DNA of 64,000 nucleotides from CAYQLT01 sp964418425 (GCA_964418425.1 CAYQLT010000007.1:1-64000), one strand, 5' to 3'; shown: positions 26,293 through 35,009, counted from the stretch's first letter. Numbers and translations are program-made. Notes: a model not told the origin generated them from the letters alone.

Positions 26293-27384
26293 TCATTCCC
26301 GGCGAAAGCCGGCCAGCGAATGGGGGGAGATGACCCCCTGGTCGGCCAGCGTACGAAGGGCGCTTTCGAAGGTTCGCATCCCGAAGCGGGCGCCGGTCTC
26401 CATGGCCGCGGGGATCTGGTGCCATTTGGACTCCCGGATGAGGGCGCGGATGGCGGGGGTGCCCACCAGCACCTCGCACGCCACCACCCGGCCCCGGCCG
26501 TCCGCCCGGGGCAATAGCCGTTGCGCGATGATCCCCTGGATGGTGGAGGCCAGCTGCAGGGTGACCTGGCGCTGTTGCTCGGTGGGGAACATGTCCACGA
26601 TGCGCTCCACCGTCTCCGCCGCGCCCCGGGTGTGCAACGTGGAGAGCACCAGGTGGCCCGTCTCGGCCGCCCGCAGGGCAGTGGCCACCGTCTCCAGGTC
26701 CCGCATCTCCCCCACCAGCACCACGTCTGGGTCCGCCCGCAGCGCCCCGCGCAGGGCGTCGGCGAAGGAGGCGGTGTCGCTGCCGATCTCTCGCTGGTTG
26801 ACGATGCTGCTCTTGTGGCGGTGCAGGTACTCGATGGGATCCTCCAGGGTGATGATGACCGAGCGCCGCCGCTCGTTGATCCGGTCGATCATGGCCGCCA
26901 GAGTGGTGGACTTTCCGCTACCGGTGGGACCCGTTACCAGGATGAGGCCGTCCTGACGCTCGCACAGCTCCAGCACCACCGGGGGCAAGCCCAGCCGGTC
27001 GATGGGGGGGATCTCCCGGGGGATCACCCGGGCCGCCAACCCCCAGGAACCTCGTTGCCGAAACACGTGGCAGCGGAATCGGCCCACGCCGGGCACGCCA
27101 TGGGAGAAGTCCACCTGCCCCCGGCTTTCGAAGAGCGCCCGCTGCGGCTCGGGAAGGATGGGGCGGATGAGGCCCTCCACGTCGGCGGCAGAGAGCGCCG
27201 ACAAGCCCTCCAGCGCCTTCAGCTCCCCGTGCACCCGAACCATGGGCGCGGCCCCCGCGGTCAGGTGAAGGTCCGAAGCCTGCAGCTCCACGGTCTGGCG
27301 CAGCAGGTCGTCCAGCCGCAACGCATCCGGGCCGACGGCAGGCCGGGCTTGCGGGTCGGAAGGGGGGATGTCTCGGCCCATCAT
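26293..27384 (-). CDS. pilT: Pilus retraction ATPase PilT
   Basis: 363-residue hexameric ATPase that depolymerises pili for twitching motility. Near the N-terminus LQASDLHLTAGAAPMVRVHG; Walker A GPTGSGKST (~150); Asp box ITLEDPIEYLH; Walker B DPDVVLVGEMRD; the His box GHLVLSTLHT. The C-terminal AIRALIRESKWHQIPAAMET contains the AIRxLIRExK retraction motif. This distinguishes it from PilB. Start ATG 27384 overlaps pilB's TGA. Confidence 0.95.
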   Translation of the reverse strand: MMGRDIPPSDPQARPAVGPDALRLDDLLRQTVELQASDLHLTAGAAPMVRVHGELKALEGLSALSAADVEGLIRPILPEPQRALFESRGQVDFSHGVPGVGRFRCHVFRQRGSWGLAARVIPREIPPIDRLGLPPVVLELCERQDGLILVTGPTGSGKSTTLAAMIDRINERRRSVIITLEDPIEYLHRHKSSIVNQREIGSDTASFADALRGALRADPDVVLVGEMRDLETVATALRAAETGHLVLSTLHTRGAAETVERIVDMFPTEQQRQVTLQLASTIQGIIAQRLLPRADGRGRVVACEVLVGTPAIRALIRESKWHQIPAAMETGARFGMRTFESALRTLADQGVISPHSLAGFRRE

Positions 27385-29132
27385 GACCTGCCCCCGCCTT
27401 CGGCCGCCGGGCGGGCCGCCTCGGCAGGCTCCAGAGCCTGTTCCAGCTCCTCCAGCCCGTACAGGGCCTGGAAGACCTCGTCGATGGTGGTGCGCCCTGC
27501 CATCACCTTGGCGATCCCTGTCTCTTTGAGGGTTCGCATGCCGGCCTGGACGGCCAGCCGGCGGACCTCGTCCTCCGAGGGGTTGCGGGAAAGGCACTCC
27601 CGGATCCGCCGGTCCACCAAGAGCACCTCTTCCACCACGATCCGGCCCCGATAACCGGTTCCCTCGCAGTGGTGGCAGCCCCTGCCCACCGGCACGGGGT
27701 GGTCGCCCCAGGCGTCGCCCACGAACCGGCGCTGGGCAGGGGTCAGCTCCCGCATCTCCAGCTCCGCGCATCCCGAGCAGAGGCTGCGCACCAGCCGCTG
27801 CGCCACCACCCCGATGAGGGTGGCGCTGAGCAGGTACGGCTCAACCCCCATATCGGTCAGGCGAACCACCGTGCCGGCCGCCGAGTTGGTGTGCAGGGTG
27901 CTCAGGACCAGGTGGCCGGTGAGGGCCGCCCGCACGGCGATCTCCGCCGTCTCGGCGTCCCGGATCTCTCCCACCATGACCACGTCGGGGTCCTGGCGCA
28001 GCACGCTCCGCAGCGCCGAGGCAAACGTCAGACCGGCCTTGGGGTTCACCTGCACCTGGGTGATGCCGTCGATGCGATACTCCACCGGATCCTCCACGGT
28101 GATGATGTTCCGTTCGGGCACGTTGAGCGCCTGCAGGAAGGCGTACAGGGTGGTGGACTTGCCGCTCCCCGTGGGGCCGGTCACCAGGATGAGGCCCTGG
28201 CGCTGGCGCAGCATCTCCTCGACCCACTGCCGGGCTCGAGGGAGAAAGCCCAGCTGGTCCACCGAGATGAGGCGGGCGCTTCGGTGCAAAAGCCGGATCA
28301 CGACCTTCTCGCCGTAAATGGCGGGCAGCACCGAGACCCGCATGTCGATGTCCGCGTCGCCCACCTTCAAGTGCATCTGCCCGTCCTGGGGCCGCCGGTG
28401 CTCGGCCACGTCCAGGCCGGACATGACCTTGACCCGGGAGATGACGCTGGCCTGGAGGCTGCGGGGAACCGCAGTGACGTCCCGCAGCAGGCCGTCGATG
28501 CGGAAGCGCACTCGCAGCCGATCGGGCTGAGGCTCCAGGTGGATGTCGCTGCAACGGCGCTGGACGGCGTCGCTCAGGATCAGGTTGACCATGCGCACCG
28601 CCGGCGAGTTGGGATCGATGATGTCCTCCTCGCGGACCGGCTCGGGCTCTTCGTCGACCTGCTGCACCACCTCCTCGGTGGACAGCGCCAGGGTGGACAG
28701 GCGGCCGCGGGCGGCCTCGATCTCCTGGGGCGTGGCCACCAGCGGCACCACCCGAAACCCGGTGGCAGCCCGGATGTCGTCGAGCAACACCACATCCAGG
28801 GGGTCCGCGGTGGCGACGTAGAGGGTCTCGCCCTCCAGGCGCAGCGGCAGGACACTGTGGCGGGCGAAGCGCTCGGGCAGCAGGCGCACCACGTCGGGCG
28901 AGAGCTCTACCTCCTCCCAGCGAACCCTGGGAATGGCGAGGTGAGCGCTCAGGGCGTCGGCCAGCTGGGCCGAGGAGACGTACCCTTTCTCCACCACGAT
29001 CTGGCCGATGCGCTGCCCCGTGCGCTGCTGCTCGGCCAGCACTTCGCTCAGTTGCTCGGGGGTGAGAACTCCCATCTCGACCAGGGTCTGTCCCAGGCGC
29101 TTGCGGCCGAATGGGCGAAGCTGAACCGCCAC
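27381..29132 (-). CDS. pilB: Pilus extension ATPase PilB
   Basis: 583-residue type II/IV secretion ATPase powering pilus polymerisation. The N-terminal GSPII_E_N domain (LGQTLVEMGVLTPEQLSEVL ... GYVSSAQLADAL) is the module that in some PilB proteins binds c-di-GMP. The C-terminal motor has SDIHLEPQ, GPTGSGKSTTLY (~316), ITVEDPVEY, DPDVVMVGEIRD and the tetracysteine zinc site CSGC...CHHC that marks extension ATPases. GTG 29132 with GGGGGG 8 nt upstream. It follows the pilin gene across a gap edged by a strong hairpin. Confidence 0.95.
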   Translation of the reverse strand: MAVQLRPFGRKRLGQTLVEMGVLTPEQLSEVLAEQQRTGQRIGQIVVEKGYVSSAQLADALSAHLAIPRVRWEEVELSPDVVRLLPERFARHSVLPLRLEGETLYVATADPLDVVLLDDIRAATGFRVVPLVATPQEIEAARGRLSTLALSTEEVVQQVDEEPEPVREEDIIDPNSPAVRMVNLILSDAVQRRCSDIHLEPQPDRLRVRFRIDGLLRDVTAVPRSLQASVISRVKVMSGLDVAEHRRPQDGQMHLKVGDADIDMRVSVLPAIYGEKVVIRLLHRSARLISVDQLGFLPRARQWVEEMLRQRQGLILVTGPTGSGKSTTLYAFLQALNVPERNIITVEDPVEYRIDGITQVQVNPKAGLTFASALRSVLRQDPDVVMVGEIRDAETAEIAVRAALTGHLVLSTLHTNSAAGTVVRLTDMGVEPYLLSATLIGVVAQRLVRSLCSGCAELEMRELTPAQRRFVGDAWGDHPVPVGRGCHHCEGTGYRGRIVVEEVLLVDRRIRECLSRNPSEDEVRRLAVQAGMRTLKETGIAKVMAGRTTIDEVFQALYGLEELEQALEPAEAARPAAEGGGRS

Positions 29133-29167
29133 CGTGACGTCCCCCCTTTCGCTGCCGACCCAGCCGG

Positions 29168-29203
29168 GGTGGGCAGGGGACCAGAGCCCTGCCCCTGCCC
29201 ACC
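29168..29203 (-). terminator. Strong hairpin between pilA and pilB, at a gap edge
   Basis: A perfect 12-bp inverted repeat: GGTGGGCAGGGG (29168-29179) and CCCCTGCCCACC (29192-29203) around a 12-nt loop. It lies 36 bp before pilB and directly abuts the Ns. Between a highly expressed pilin and its motor gene, such a structure could attenuate transcription or stabilise the pilin mRNA end. No T-run is seen on the leftward strand, so factor-independent termination is not proven. Confidence 0.5.
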
Positions 29204-29303
29204 NNNNNNNNNNNNNNNNNNNNNNNNNNNNNNNNNNNNNNNNNNNNNNNNNNNNNNNNNNNNNNNNNNNNNNNNNNNNNNNNNNNNNNNNNNNNNNNNN
29301 NNN
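29204..29303. other. Assembly gap of 100 N
   Basis: Exactly 100 N, hiding most of the pilin head domain and its stop. The hairpin at its right-hand border may explain why assembly broke here. Confidence 0.98.
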
Positions 29304-29533
29304 CCCGCCGGGGTGCCGATGTCGCTCTCGTACAGGCGCACCGCCGTCTCCATGGTGGTCTTGAAGTTGGCCGCGTCCGAGTTGACCGCCCTCTGGATCA
29401 GGAACCCGTACCCTACCACGCCGCCGGCCGCCAGGATGGCCACAATGACTACCACGATCATCAGTTCCATGAGGGTGAACCCTCGCTCGTCGGTTCCCAG
29501 ATGCCGCAATCCGTTCACCAGCCTCTTCCACAT
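29304..29533 (-). CDS. pilA: Major type IV pilin (C-terminus lost in gap)
   Basis: 76 residues visible of an expected 130-170. A 17-residue leader ends at the prepilin site RGFTLMELMIVVVIVAILAA (cleavage after G, E at +5), the canonical type IVa pattern. The helix is followed by the start of the head (DAANFKTTMETAVRLYESD), resembling thin Gram-positive-type pilins. ATG 29533 has GGGGGGAACAGG upstream. First gene of the leftward pilus operon and the only one with a canonical major-pilin start; a Crp-like box lies about 90 bp upstream. Confidence 0.9.
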
Positions 29534-29620
29534 CGCCTGTTCCCCCCAACTTGGGATGTCTGCGCCACCCGGGTTCGAGTAGCGCTTTCGACTCTATGGA
29601 TCACCCGGATGGCCGGTGGC

Positions 29621-29642
29621 TTGTATGAGATCTGTCACACAA
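29621..29642 (-). promoter_or_regulatory. Crp/Fnr-type operator upstream of pilA
   Basis: A 22-bp near-palindrome. Read on the pilA strand it is TTGTGTGA, six to seven central bases, then TCATACAA, very close to the Crp consensus TGTGA-N6-TCACA. A possible -10 (CATAGA, around 29592-29600) lies about 40 bp from its centre, the class II activator distance. The Crp-family gene lies immediately upstream on the same strand. Confidence 0.6.
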
Positions 29643-29759
29643 GGGCACCCCTGCTTCGCGAGGACGGTCGCAGCCGGCGCGAGGGAGACGCCCCGGGCCC
29701 GCTACCTGCCGGGCGGATTTACGGCAAAGAGGCAGGCGGCGGCCGAGCCGCCAGGCCGA

Positions 29760-30551
29760 TCAAGGGTTGAGGGCTTCCCCGGAAGTGACGGACAGCAGGC
29801 GTTCCCGATCCACCCAAATGCTCGCATGCCCTACCCGGACGATGACACCCTGGGACTGCAACGCCCCAACCGCGCGCCGGATGGTCTCGTCGCTGCACCC
29901 CACCAGGCCGGCCAGCTCCTGAAGGGTGATCCTCAGCCGCTGGGACCCCCGAGCTGCGGCTGGAGCCGTGCCGATCACGGCCAGACGTCGCAGGGTGCGC
30001 AACAGCTCGCCGGCCACTGCCTCGTACCCCTGCGGTTGCTCGGAGACGCCCGAACCGCGGCGCCGGCGGGCCGGAAGCTCGCTGAGGGCCACGAGGAATC
30101 CGGGGTCGCTCTGAGCCAGGGCGAAAAACCCGGAACGATCCAGCCGCCAGAGCCGGGCGGGCTCCAGCGCCTGCACGCTGGCCGACCGGGGGGCGCCGTC
30201 CAGAAGCCCCATTTCTCCTACCAGCTCGCCCGGCCCGATCTCGGCCACCGTCGTCTCGCGGCCGTCATCCCCGACGCGAAAGACCCTCAGACGGCCAGAT
30301 TCGACCAGGTACAGGGCGTCGGAGAAATCCTTTTCCCGAAACAGCAACTGGCCGCCCTCCAGCATGGTCGGCTTGAGCTGGTCAGCGAGCGCCCTCTGGG
30401 TGGAGCCGGACAGCGCGCGCAACAGGGGCGAGCGCAGGATCGCAAACAGCCGTTCCTCCTCGGCCGCCGACGGCCGGGGCACCTCCCCACCGCCCGACAC
30501 TGTTTGGGAGCCTGCCGCCAGTTGCGGGTTGGCCGCAGCGTGCGACGCCAT
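29760..30551 (-). CDS. Crp/Fnr-family transcriptional regulator
   Basis: 263 residues. A cyclic-nucleotide-binding-type beta barrel (LEGGQLLFREKDFSDALYLV, then GELVGEMGLLDGAPRSASVQA with the phosphate-binding-cassette pattern GE-x-L-x8-RSA) is followed by a dimer helix and the Crp HTH (LQELAGLVGCSDETIRRAVGAL). No Fnr-type cysteine cluster, so cAMP-like or other ligand sensing is more likely than O2 sensing. ATG 30551 follows GGGGGGTGA. It ends 227 bp before pilA, whose upstream region carries a Crp-like box, so it may control piliation. Confidence 0.88.
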   Translation of the reverse strand: MASHAAANPQLAAGSQTVSGGGEVPRPSAAEEERLFAILRSPLLRALSGSTQRALADQLKPTMLEGGQLLFREKDFSDALYLVESGRLRVFRVGDDGRETTVAEIGPGELVGEMGLLDGAPRSASVQALEPARLWRLDRSGFFALAQSDPGFLVALSELPARRRRGSGVSEQPQGYEAVAGELLRTLRRLAVIGTAPAAARGSQRLRITLQELAGLVGCSDETIRRAVGALQSQGVIVRVGHASIWVDRERLLSVTSGEALNP

Positions 30552-30699
30552 CGTGTCACCCCCCGGGCGACACCGCCCCCCGTCGACACGATTTCCCGTC
30601 GTGGCAACCGGAACTTCTACGGCGAGGGCGGCCCTCCCTTTACGGCACGCAGGCCCGCCGGGCGTCCAGCTCTGGGGGGAGGGCCGTGCTGCCCATGAC

Positions 30700-32118
30700 C
30701 TAGGACGGGGAGGCTCTTGCTGGGGCCGGATGGCAGCCCCCGACGAGCCAGCCGGAGACGGGCCGGGGACGGCCGACGTAGAAGCCCTGGGCGTAATCCA
30801 CCCCAAGCCGGCGCAGCATTTGGGCGACGCGGGCCTGTTCCACAAACTCGGCGATGGTCTTCACCTTCAGGCCGGCGGCCATCTGGACGATGGCCCGGAC
30901 GATGTGGGGGTCGGCCGCGTCCCGGTCGAGGCTGCGGATGAACGCCCCGTCGATCTTCACGAAATCGACGGGCAAATGCTTCAGGTAGTAGAGGGAGCCG
31001 AAGCCCACCCCGAAGTCATCCAGGGCGAAGCGGCATCCCATCTCCCGCAGGCTGCCCACGAAGCGCTGTGCCTGCCGGATGTCTTCGATCGCGGCCGTCT
31101 CGGTGATCTCCAGCACCAGGCGTTGGGGCGGCGCGCCCGCCGCTTGCAGCTCCTGGCGGATGAAGGCCAGCAACTGCTCGTTTTCCAGGGCCAGCGCCGA
31201 CAGGTTGACTTCCAGCAAGAGCTCCACGCCGGCGCTGGCACAGGCGGCGATGAGGCGGATGGCGTGGCGGACCACCTCCCGGTCGAGGCAGTGGACAAGT
31301 CCCGTGCGCTCCGCCACGCCCAGAAAGCAGCCCGGCCGAATGATGCGCCCCCGTTCGTCCACCAAGCGCACGAGAAGTTCGTACTGGGAGATCCGCCCTG
31401 CCCGTAGGTCGAGGATAGGCTGCATGTAGAAGACCAGCCGGTCCTCTTCCAGCGCCTGCCGAAGCCGCCTCTCCCAGACCCTTTCGGCGGGCGTCAGGGG
31501 CGCACAGGCGGCGGAGCGCGCGTCGGAGGGCGGCCTGGCGGCTGCGAAGGCGCGCCGCCGGGCGGCTGCGCGCACGGTGTGGCGGCGCCGGGCCACCGCC
31601 ACTGCCACGGCCGCCTGCAGAGCCACTACCTGCAGCTGGCGCAGTGCCGGCGGCCCGAAGTGCTCGGGCTGCGCGTCAAGGACGGCGAGCGCGCCCAGCA
31701 CCTCCCTCCCGGCGACCAAAGGGAGCGCTGCCACCCACCGCAGCCGTCCCTCCCCCTCCAGCCCTGCGGGCCCGACGCTGTCCGAGCCGGTGACGTCCTC
31801 GGAGGTGACGGCCTCTCCCGTTGCCACAGCGCGACGGACGACATCCCCCGCGTGGCCGCCCGCCCGGAAAAGCCCGACAAGACGAACCGGTTCCGCCAGG
31901 CCGCACGCCGCAACGGGGCGCAGTGTCCCGTCAGGCTCAACCAGGGCCACGCATGAGGCCGGGTACCCAAGACGGGTAACGGTTTCGAGGAGGGCCGAGA
32001 GGGCCTCCCGCAGCGGGCGGCCGTGGAGCACAGCATCGTGGACGGCCTGGACCGCGGGTTCCATGGGAAGGACGTTGGGGGGAGGCAGGGGGGTCGCGGA
32101 TGCGCCATGCCCGCTCAT
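30700..32118 (-). CDS. GAF-EAL cyclic-di-GMP phosphodiesterase
   Basis: 472 residues. The N-terminal ~170 form a GAF-like sensor; the C-terminal ~250 form an EAL domain that hydrolyses c-di-GMP to pGpG. Catalytic set present: the signature as ELL in QYELLVRLVD, EVNLSAL, EITETA, the DDFGVGFGSLYYL loop, VKIDGAFI, EFVE and AQGFYVGRP. All expected acidic residues and the lysine are kept, so it is probably active. ATG 32118 has GGAGG 7 nt upstream. Next to a pilus operon whose PilB has the domain that can bind c-di-GMP, it may tune motility versus attachment. Confidence 0.9.
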   Translation of the reverse strand: MSGHGASATPLPPPNVLPMEPAVQAVHDAVLHGRPLREALSALLETVTRLGYPASCVALVEPDGTLRPVAACGLAEPVRLVGLFRAGGHAGDVVRRAVATGEAVTSEDVTGSDSVGPAGLEGEGRLRWVAALPLVAGREVLGALAVLDAQPEHFGPPALRQLQVVALQAAVAVAVARRRHTVRAAARRRAFAAARPPSDARSAACAPLTPAERVWERRLRQALEEDRLVFYMQPILDLRAGRISQYELLVRLVDERGRIIRPGCFLGVAERTGLVHCLDREVVRHAIRLIAACASAGVELLLEVNLSALALENEQLLAFIRQELQAAGAPPQRLVLEITETAAIEDIRQAQRFVGSLREMGCRFALDDFGVGFGSLYYLKHLPVDFVKIDGAFIRSLDRDAADPHIVRAIVQMAAGLKVKTIAEFVEQARVAQMLRRLGVDYAQGFYVGRPRPVSGWLVGGCHPAPARASPS

Positions 32119-32319
32119 GCGCATGCCTCCAACCGTGTTCGGGCCGGGCCAGCCGACGCTTGCAGACACTTCAGCGGACGAAAAACGCCTCTCCCCGGCC
32201 GCCAGGACGGTGCTCGCGCGACAGGGCCTTCCCCACGCGAAACGCCCAGGGGCCTGCCGGCTAACTCCCCTGCGGCACCGAGCCAGGGCCCCCCCGGGGC
32301 GATCGGGCCAAGGCAGTCC

Positions 32320-32420
32320 ACTGTTGCCTGCGGCCGGAGTGACCGGCTGCTACCTCGGGTACCGACAACCAGACTTTTGCGTATCGACACTTTCCCGGGA
32401 CATCCGTGACTTTTCGGCGC
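32320..32420 (-). promoter_or_regulatory. Candidate structured 5' leader of the EAL gene (riboswitch-like)
   Basis: The 406-bp space 32119-32524 has no gene. Read leftwards it contains GGGAAAGTG, then TACGCAAAAGTC, then a short hairpin TCGG-TAC-CCGA and GGTAGCAGCCGG. The ACGCAAA block plus a GAAA element and a GGTAGC...GCCGG block recall c-di-GMP-I (GEMM) riboswitches, and the downstream gene is a c-di-GMP enzyme. The stems cannot all be matched by eye, so this is a weak call. A separate 8-bp hairpin at 32434-32457 lies after the dehydratase gene. Confidence 0.25.
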
Positions 32421-32524
32421 GAGCCCGCCTGATCCTCCCCCGTCGGCCGGGGGGAGGAGGTGCCCGGTCCACTTCGACCAACGGCCTCGCACGGGAAGCT
32501 TCGCGCCCACCCAGCGGCTTAGTC

Positions 32525-33511
32525 TCAAAGCAGCCTGCGGGCCCTGCGGAGGATCTCCTCGAGCAGGTGATCGGAGATGTTGGCACCGCTGATGATGACG
32601 CACAGGCGACGACCGAAGCGGCCGGGACCGTAGCGAGCGATGGCTGCCAGCCCCGCAACCCCGGACGGCTCGGCCACGATCCGCTCGTCGGCGAGAAGCG
32701 TCGCCACGGCCCTCATCAGTTCCTCGTCGCTGACCTCAAGCACTGCCTCCACGTGGCGGCGCGCCAGCGCAAAGGGCCACTGACCGGGCTGGCGGGCGGC
32801 CAGACCGTCGGCGATGGTCCTTACCCGGGCCAGGGTGACGAGCTTCCCCTCCGCCAGGGAACGAGCCAGGGAGTTGGCGCCCTCGGGCTGAACCCCGAAA
32901 ACCCGCGTGCCGGAGGCAAGGTGGCTGGCGACGGTCGAGACGCCGCTTACCAGACCACCGCCGCCCACTCCGCAGAGTATCGCGTCAAATCGGGCCGTCT
33001 CCAGCACCTCCAGCCCGACCGTCCCCTGGCCGGCGATGATATCAGGGTCATCGTAAGCGTGGACCAGGACCAGCCCCTCCCGACGGGACCGCTCCACGCA
33101 CGCTTCGAACGCCTCGAAATAGTCTTTTCCGGTCTCCACGACCCGGGCTCCCTCCGCCCGGATGGCAGCCACCTTTTGGGGGTTCGCCCCCTCGGGCACG
33201 CAGATGGTGGCCGGGTGACCCGTCAGCCGGGCGGCGTGAGCCACGGCCAGCCCGTGGTTCCCGGTGCTGGCCGTGATGACTCCCACCCTTTCCGGAAGGC
33301 GGGCGAGCTTGTTGAGGGCTCCGCGCAGCTTGAAGGCACGGATGGGGGTTACGCAGTCCAGCTTGAGGTGGATGTCGGCGCCCAGGCGCCGGGACAGCCG
33401 CGGGGCAGCCAGAAGCGGCGTGGGCGGGAAGACCCGGCGCACCACCGCCAGGGCGTCCCGAAACGCCTGCAGGGGGATCTCGGGGCTCGTGGGGGGTGAC
33501 AGATCCTTCAC
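32525..33511 (-). CDS. Threonine/serine dehydratase-like PLP enzyme
   Basis: 328-residue fold-type II PLP enzyme (IlvA/TdcB short form, no regulatory domain). The lysine that binds PLP is in TPIRAFKLRGAL; ITASTGNHGLAVAHAA is the substrate/phosphate loop; CGVGGGGLVSG is the glycine-rich phosphate cup. Members deaminate threonine to 2-oxobutanoate or serine to pyruvate; 3-hydroxyaspartate dehydratases and serine racemases look alike. GTG 33511 is the likely start, though AGGAGG is 12 nt away. Transcribed away from the Tat-exported molybdoenzyme next to it. Confidence 0.88.
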   Translation of the reverse strand: MKDLSPPTSPEIPLQAFRDALAVVRRVFPPTPLLAAPRLSRRLGADIHLKLDCVTPIRAFKLRGALNKLARLPERVGVITASTGNHGLAVAHAARLTGHPATICVPEGANPQKVAAIRAEGARVVETGKDYFEAFEACVERSRREGLVLVHAYDDPDIIAGQGTVGLEVLETARFDAILCGVGGGGLVSGVSTVASHLASGTRVFGVQPEGANSLARSLAEGKLVTLARVRTIADGLAARQPGQWPFALARRHVEAVLEVSDEELMRAVATLLADERIVAEPSGVAGLAAIARYGPGRFGRRLCVIISGANISDHLLEEILRRARRLL

Positions 33512-33646
33512 GAAGCGACTTCGCCTCCTGACGGGCCGCCGTTCGCCAATCCCCAAATACCGTTGGGAGCGTTATATGTGTGAATACCGAAACCGGTGGG
33601 GGCCCCGCAGACGGAGCACCCGCCGGGCCAGAGAGGTGAGCAAGCG

Positions 33647-34750
33647 GTGCGTGCGGTCCGTGCCCTACCGGTGAGCCGACGGGATCTTATCCGCGTGGCC
33701 CTGGCCGCAGCCGGAGCGACGGGGGGTGGATGGCTCTTAGGCCCGGCTGGGCGAACGACGGCTATTGCTTTGCCGGCTTCCACCATGCCATCCGGCACGC
33801 GAGCTGCCGGCCTGCCGCCGGGCGGGCCCGGGACGACCCAGGTTCCCGGCCTGCTGGATGGAATTGTCGGGCTATCCCCATGGCTGACTCCCACGAAAGA
33901 GTTCTACACCGTCAGCAAGAACCTTTTTGACCCTCGGGTGATGGAGAACCGGTGGTCGCTGCGGGTGGACGGCCTGGTGAAGCGGCCCCTGAGCTTCAGC
34001 TACCGCGAGCTTGTCGGTGCGGCCGGCCAGGTGGAGCAGTACACGACTCTATCGTGCATCAGCAACCCCATCGGGGGCGACCTTATCGGCAACGCTCTGT
34101 GGCGAGGCATTCCTCTCGCCCGTCTGCTGGAGCACGCCGGATTGCAGGAGGGGGTCGTGGATTTGCGCTTTGAAGCGGCCGACGGGTATACCGACAGCAT
34201 CCCTCTGGCCAAAGCGCTGGAGCCTACGACCCTGCTGGCCCTGGAGATGAACGGACAGCCGTTGCCGCCCGAACACGGCTTTCCGGCCCGGCTCGTCGTA
34301 CCGGGGATCTACGGGATGAAAAACGTCAAGTGGATCACCCGCATCGAGGCGGTGCCGTACGATTACAAGGGGTACTGGGAGGTGCGCGGCTGGAGCGACA
34401 CGGCCGTTACCCGGACGCTGTCCCGCATCGACGTCCCGCCAGACCGAGGGCGACTGCGGCAGGGGCGCATCGAGGTTGCAGGGATCGCCTTCGCGGGGGA
34501 CCGGGGGATAGGGGCCGTCGAGGTCAGCTTTGACGGCGGCCGATCCTGGGAGGTGGCCGAAGTGGAGCCCTCACCAAACGCCATGACCTGGGTGCGGTGG
34601 CTCAAGGTCTGGGAGCCCGGGCGAGCGGGCCCGTACACCCTTGCGGTGCGGGCATATGACGGGAGGGGGCAGGTGCAGGAGGATGCGGAGGCGCCACCGC
34701 TTCCGGAGGGTGCCACCGGCTACCATCGCATTCAGGTGACCGTCGGGTAA
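33647..34750 (+). CDS. Tat-exported sulfite oxidase-like molybdopterin protein
   Basis: 367 residues. The N-terminus has a twin-arginine signal, SRRDLIRVALAAAGATGGGW. The catalytic domain is of the sulfite-oxidase fold: the molybdenum-binding cysteine in TTLSCISNPIGG, then NALWRGIPLARLLEHAG, and YGMKNVKWITRIE near the cofactor. A C-terminal Ig-like domain (IEVAGIAFAGDRGIGAVEVS, SFDGGRSW) is the dimerisation domain of true sulfite oxidases. Substrate may be sulfite or another small oxide; no haem domain is fused, so a separate cytochrome would accept electrons. GTG 33647 follows GAGGTGA by 7 nt. The 135 bp before it are divergent to the dehydratase. Confidence 0.88.
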   Translation: MRAVRALPVSRRDLIRVALAAAGATGGGWLLGPAGRTTAIALPASTMPSGTRAAGLPPGGPGTTQVPGLLDGIVGLSPWLTPTKEFYTVSKNLFDPRVMENRWSLRVDGLVKRPLSFSYRELVGAAGQVEQYTTLSCISNPIGGDLIGNALWRGIPLARLLEHAGLQEGVVDLRFEAADGYTDSIPLAKALEPTTLLALEMNGQPLPPEHGFPARLVVPGIYGMKNVKWITRIEAVPYDYKGYWEVRGWSDTAVTRTLSRIDVPPDRGRLRQGRIEVAGIAFAGDRGIGAVEVSFDGGRSWEVAEVEPSPNAMTWVRWLKVWEPGRAGPYTLAVRAYDGRGQVQEDAEAPPLPEGATGYHRIQVTVG

Positions 34751-34795
34751 CACTGCCGCTCCGCTGGCGCCGGCGGCGTGAGTGCCTTTCGATGT

Positions 34796-34836
34796 GCCCG
34801 CCAGGGCTCCTGCCGCCCAGAGGCGGGCCGCTTTTT
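34796..34836 (+). terminator. Rho-independent terminator after the sulfite oxidase-like gene
   Basis: Stem GCCCGCC (34796-34802) with GGCGGGC (34822-34828), containing an inner CCGCC/GGCGG alternative, followed by CGCTTTTT. It lies about 45 bp after the stop. Confidence 0.75.
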
Positions 34837-34881
34837 GTGCCACCAGCGACTCTCGTCGCCCTGCGGCGGCCCGGAGCTGCG

Positions 34882-34910
34882 TTGACCGGCATGCGTGCTT
34901 GTGGTAACGT
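34882..34910 (+). promoter_or_regulatory. tdk: Probable housekeeping promoter of tdk
   Basis: TTGACC (34882-34887), 17-bp spacer, TAACGT (34905-34910), placed after the preceding terminator and about 100 bp before the thymidine kinase start. Confidence 0.55.
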
Positions 34911-35009
34911 CTGGCAGAGCCCCGGAGGGGTAGGGCCGGTCGGGGCCGTCCCGGAGGAGATGGCCGGAAGACGGCGGGGTACGGGAAAGGGGCGGGCAGG
35001 ACGGGCGCC

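Noticed and set aside
24073..26517. Very long plus-strand open frame across pilM and pilC
   Set aside because: Covers two clearly coded genes on the other strand and has no recognisable domain.
29534..29620. tRNA-like GGGTTCGAG sequence near 29572
   Set aside because: No acceptor, D or anticodon arms can be folded around it; no tRNA or rRNA gene was recognised in the window.
32434..32457. Terminator for the dehydratase gene
   Set aside because: An 8-bp GC hairpin is present but no T-run follows on either strand, so it was not listed as a terminator.
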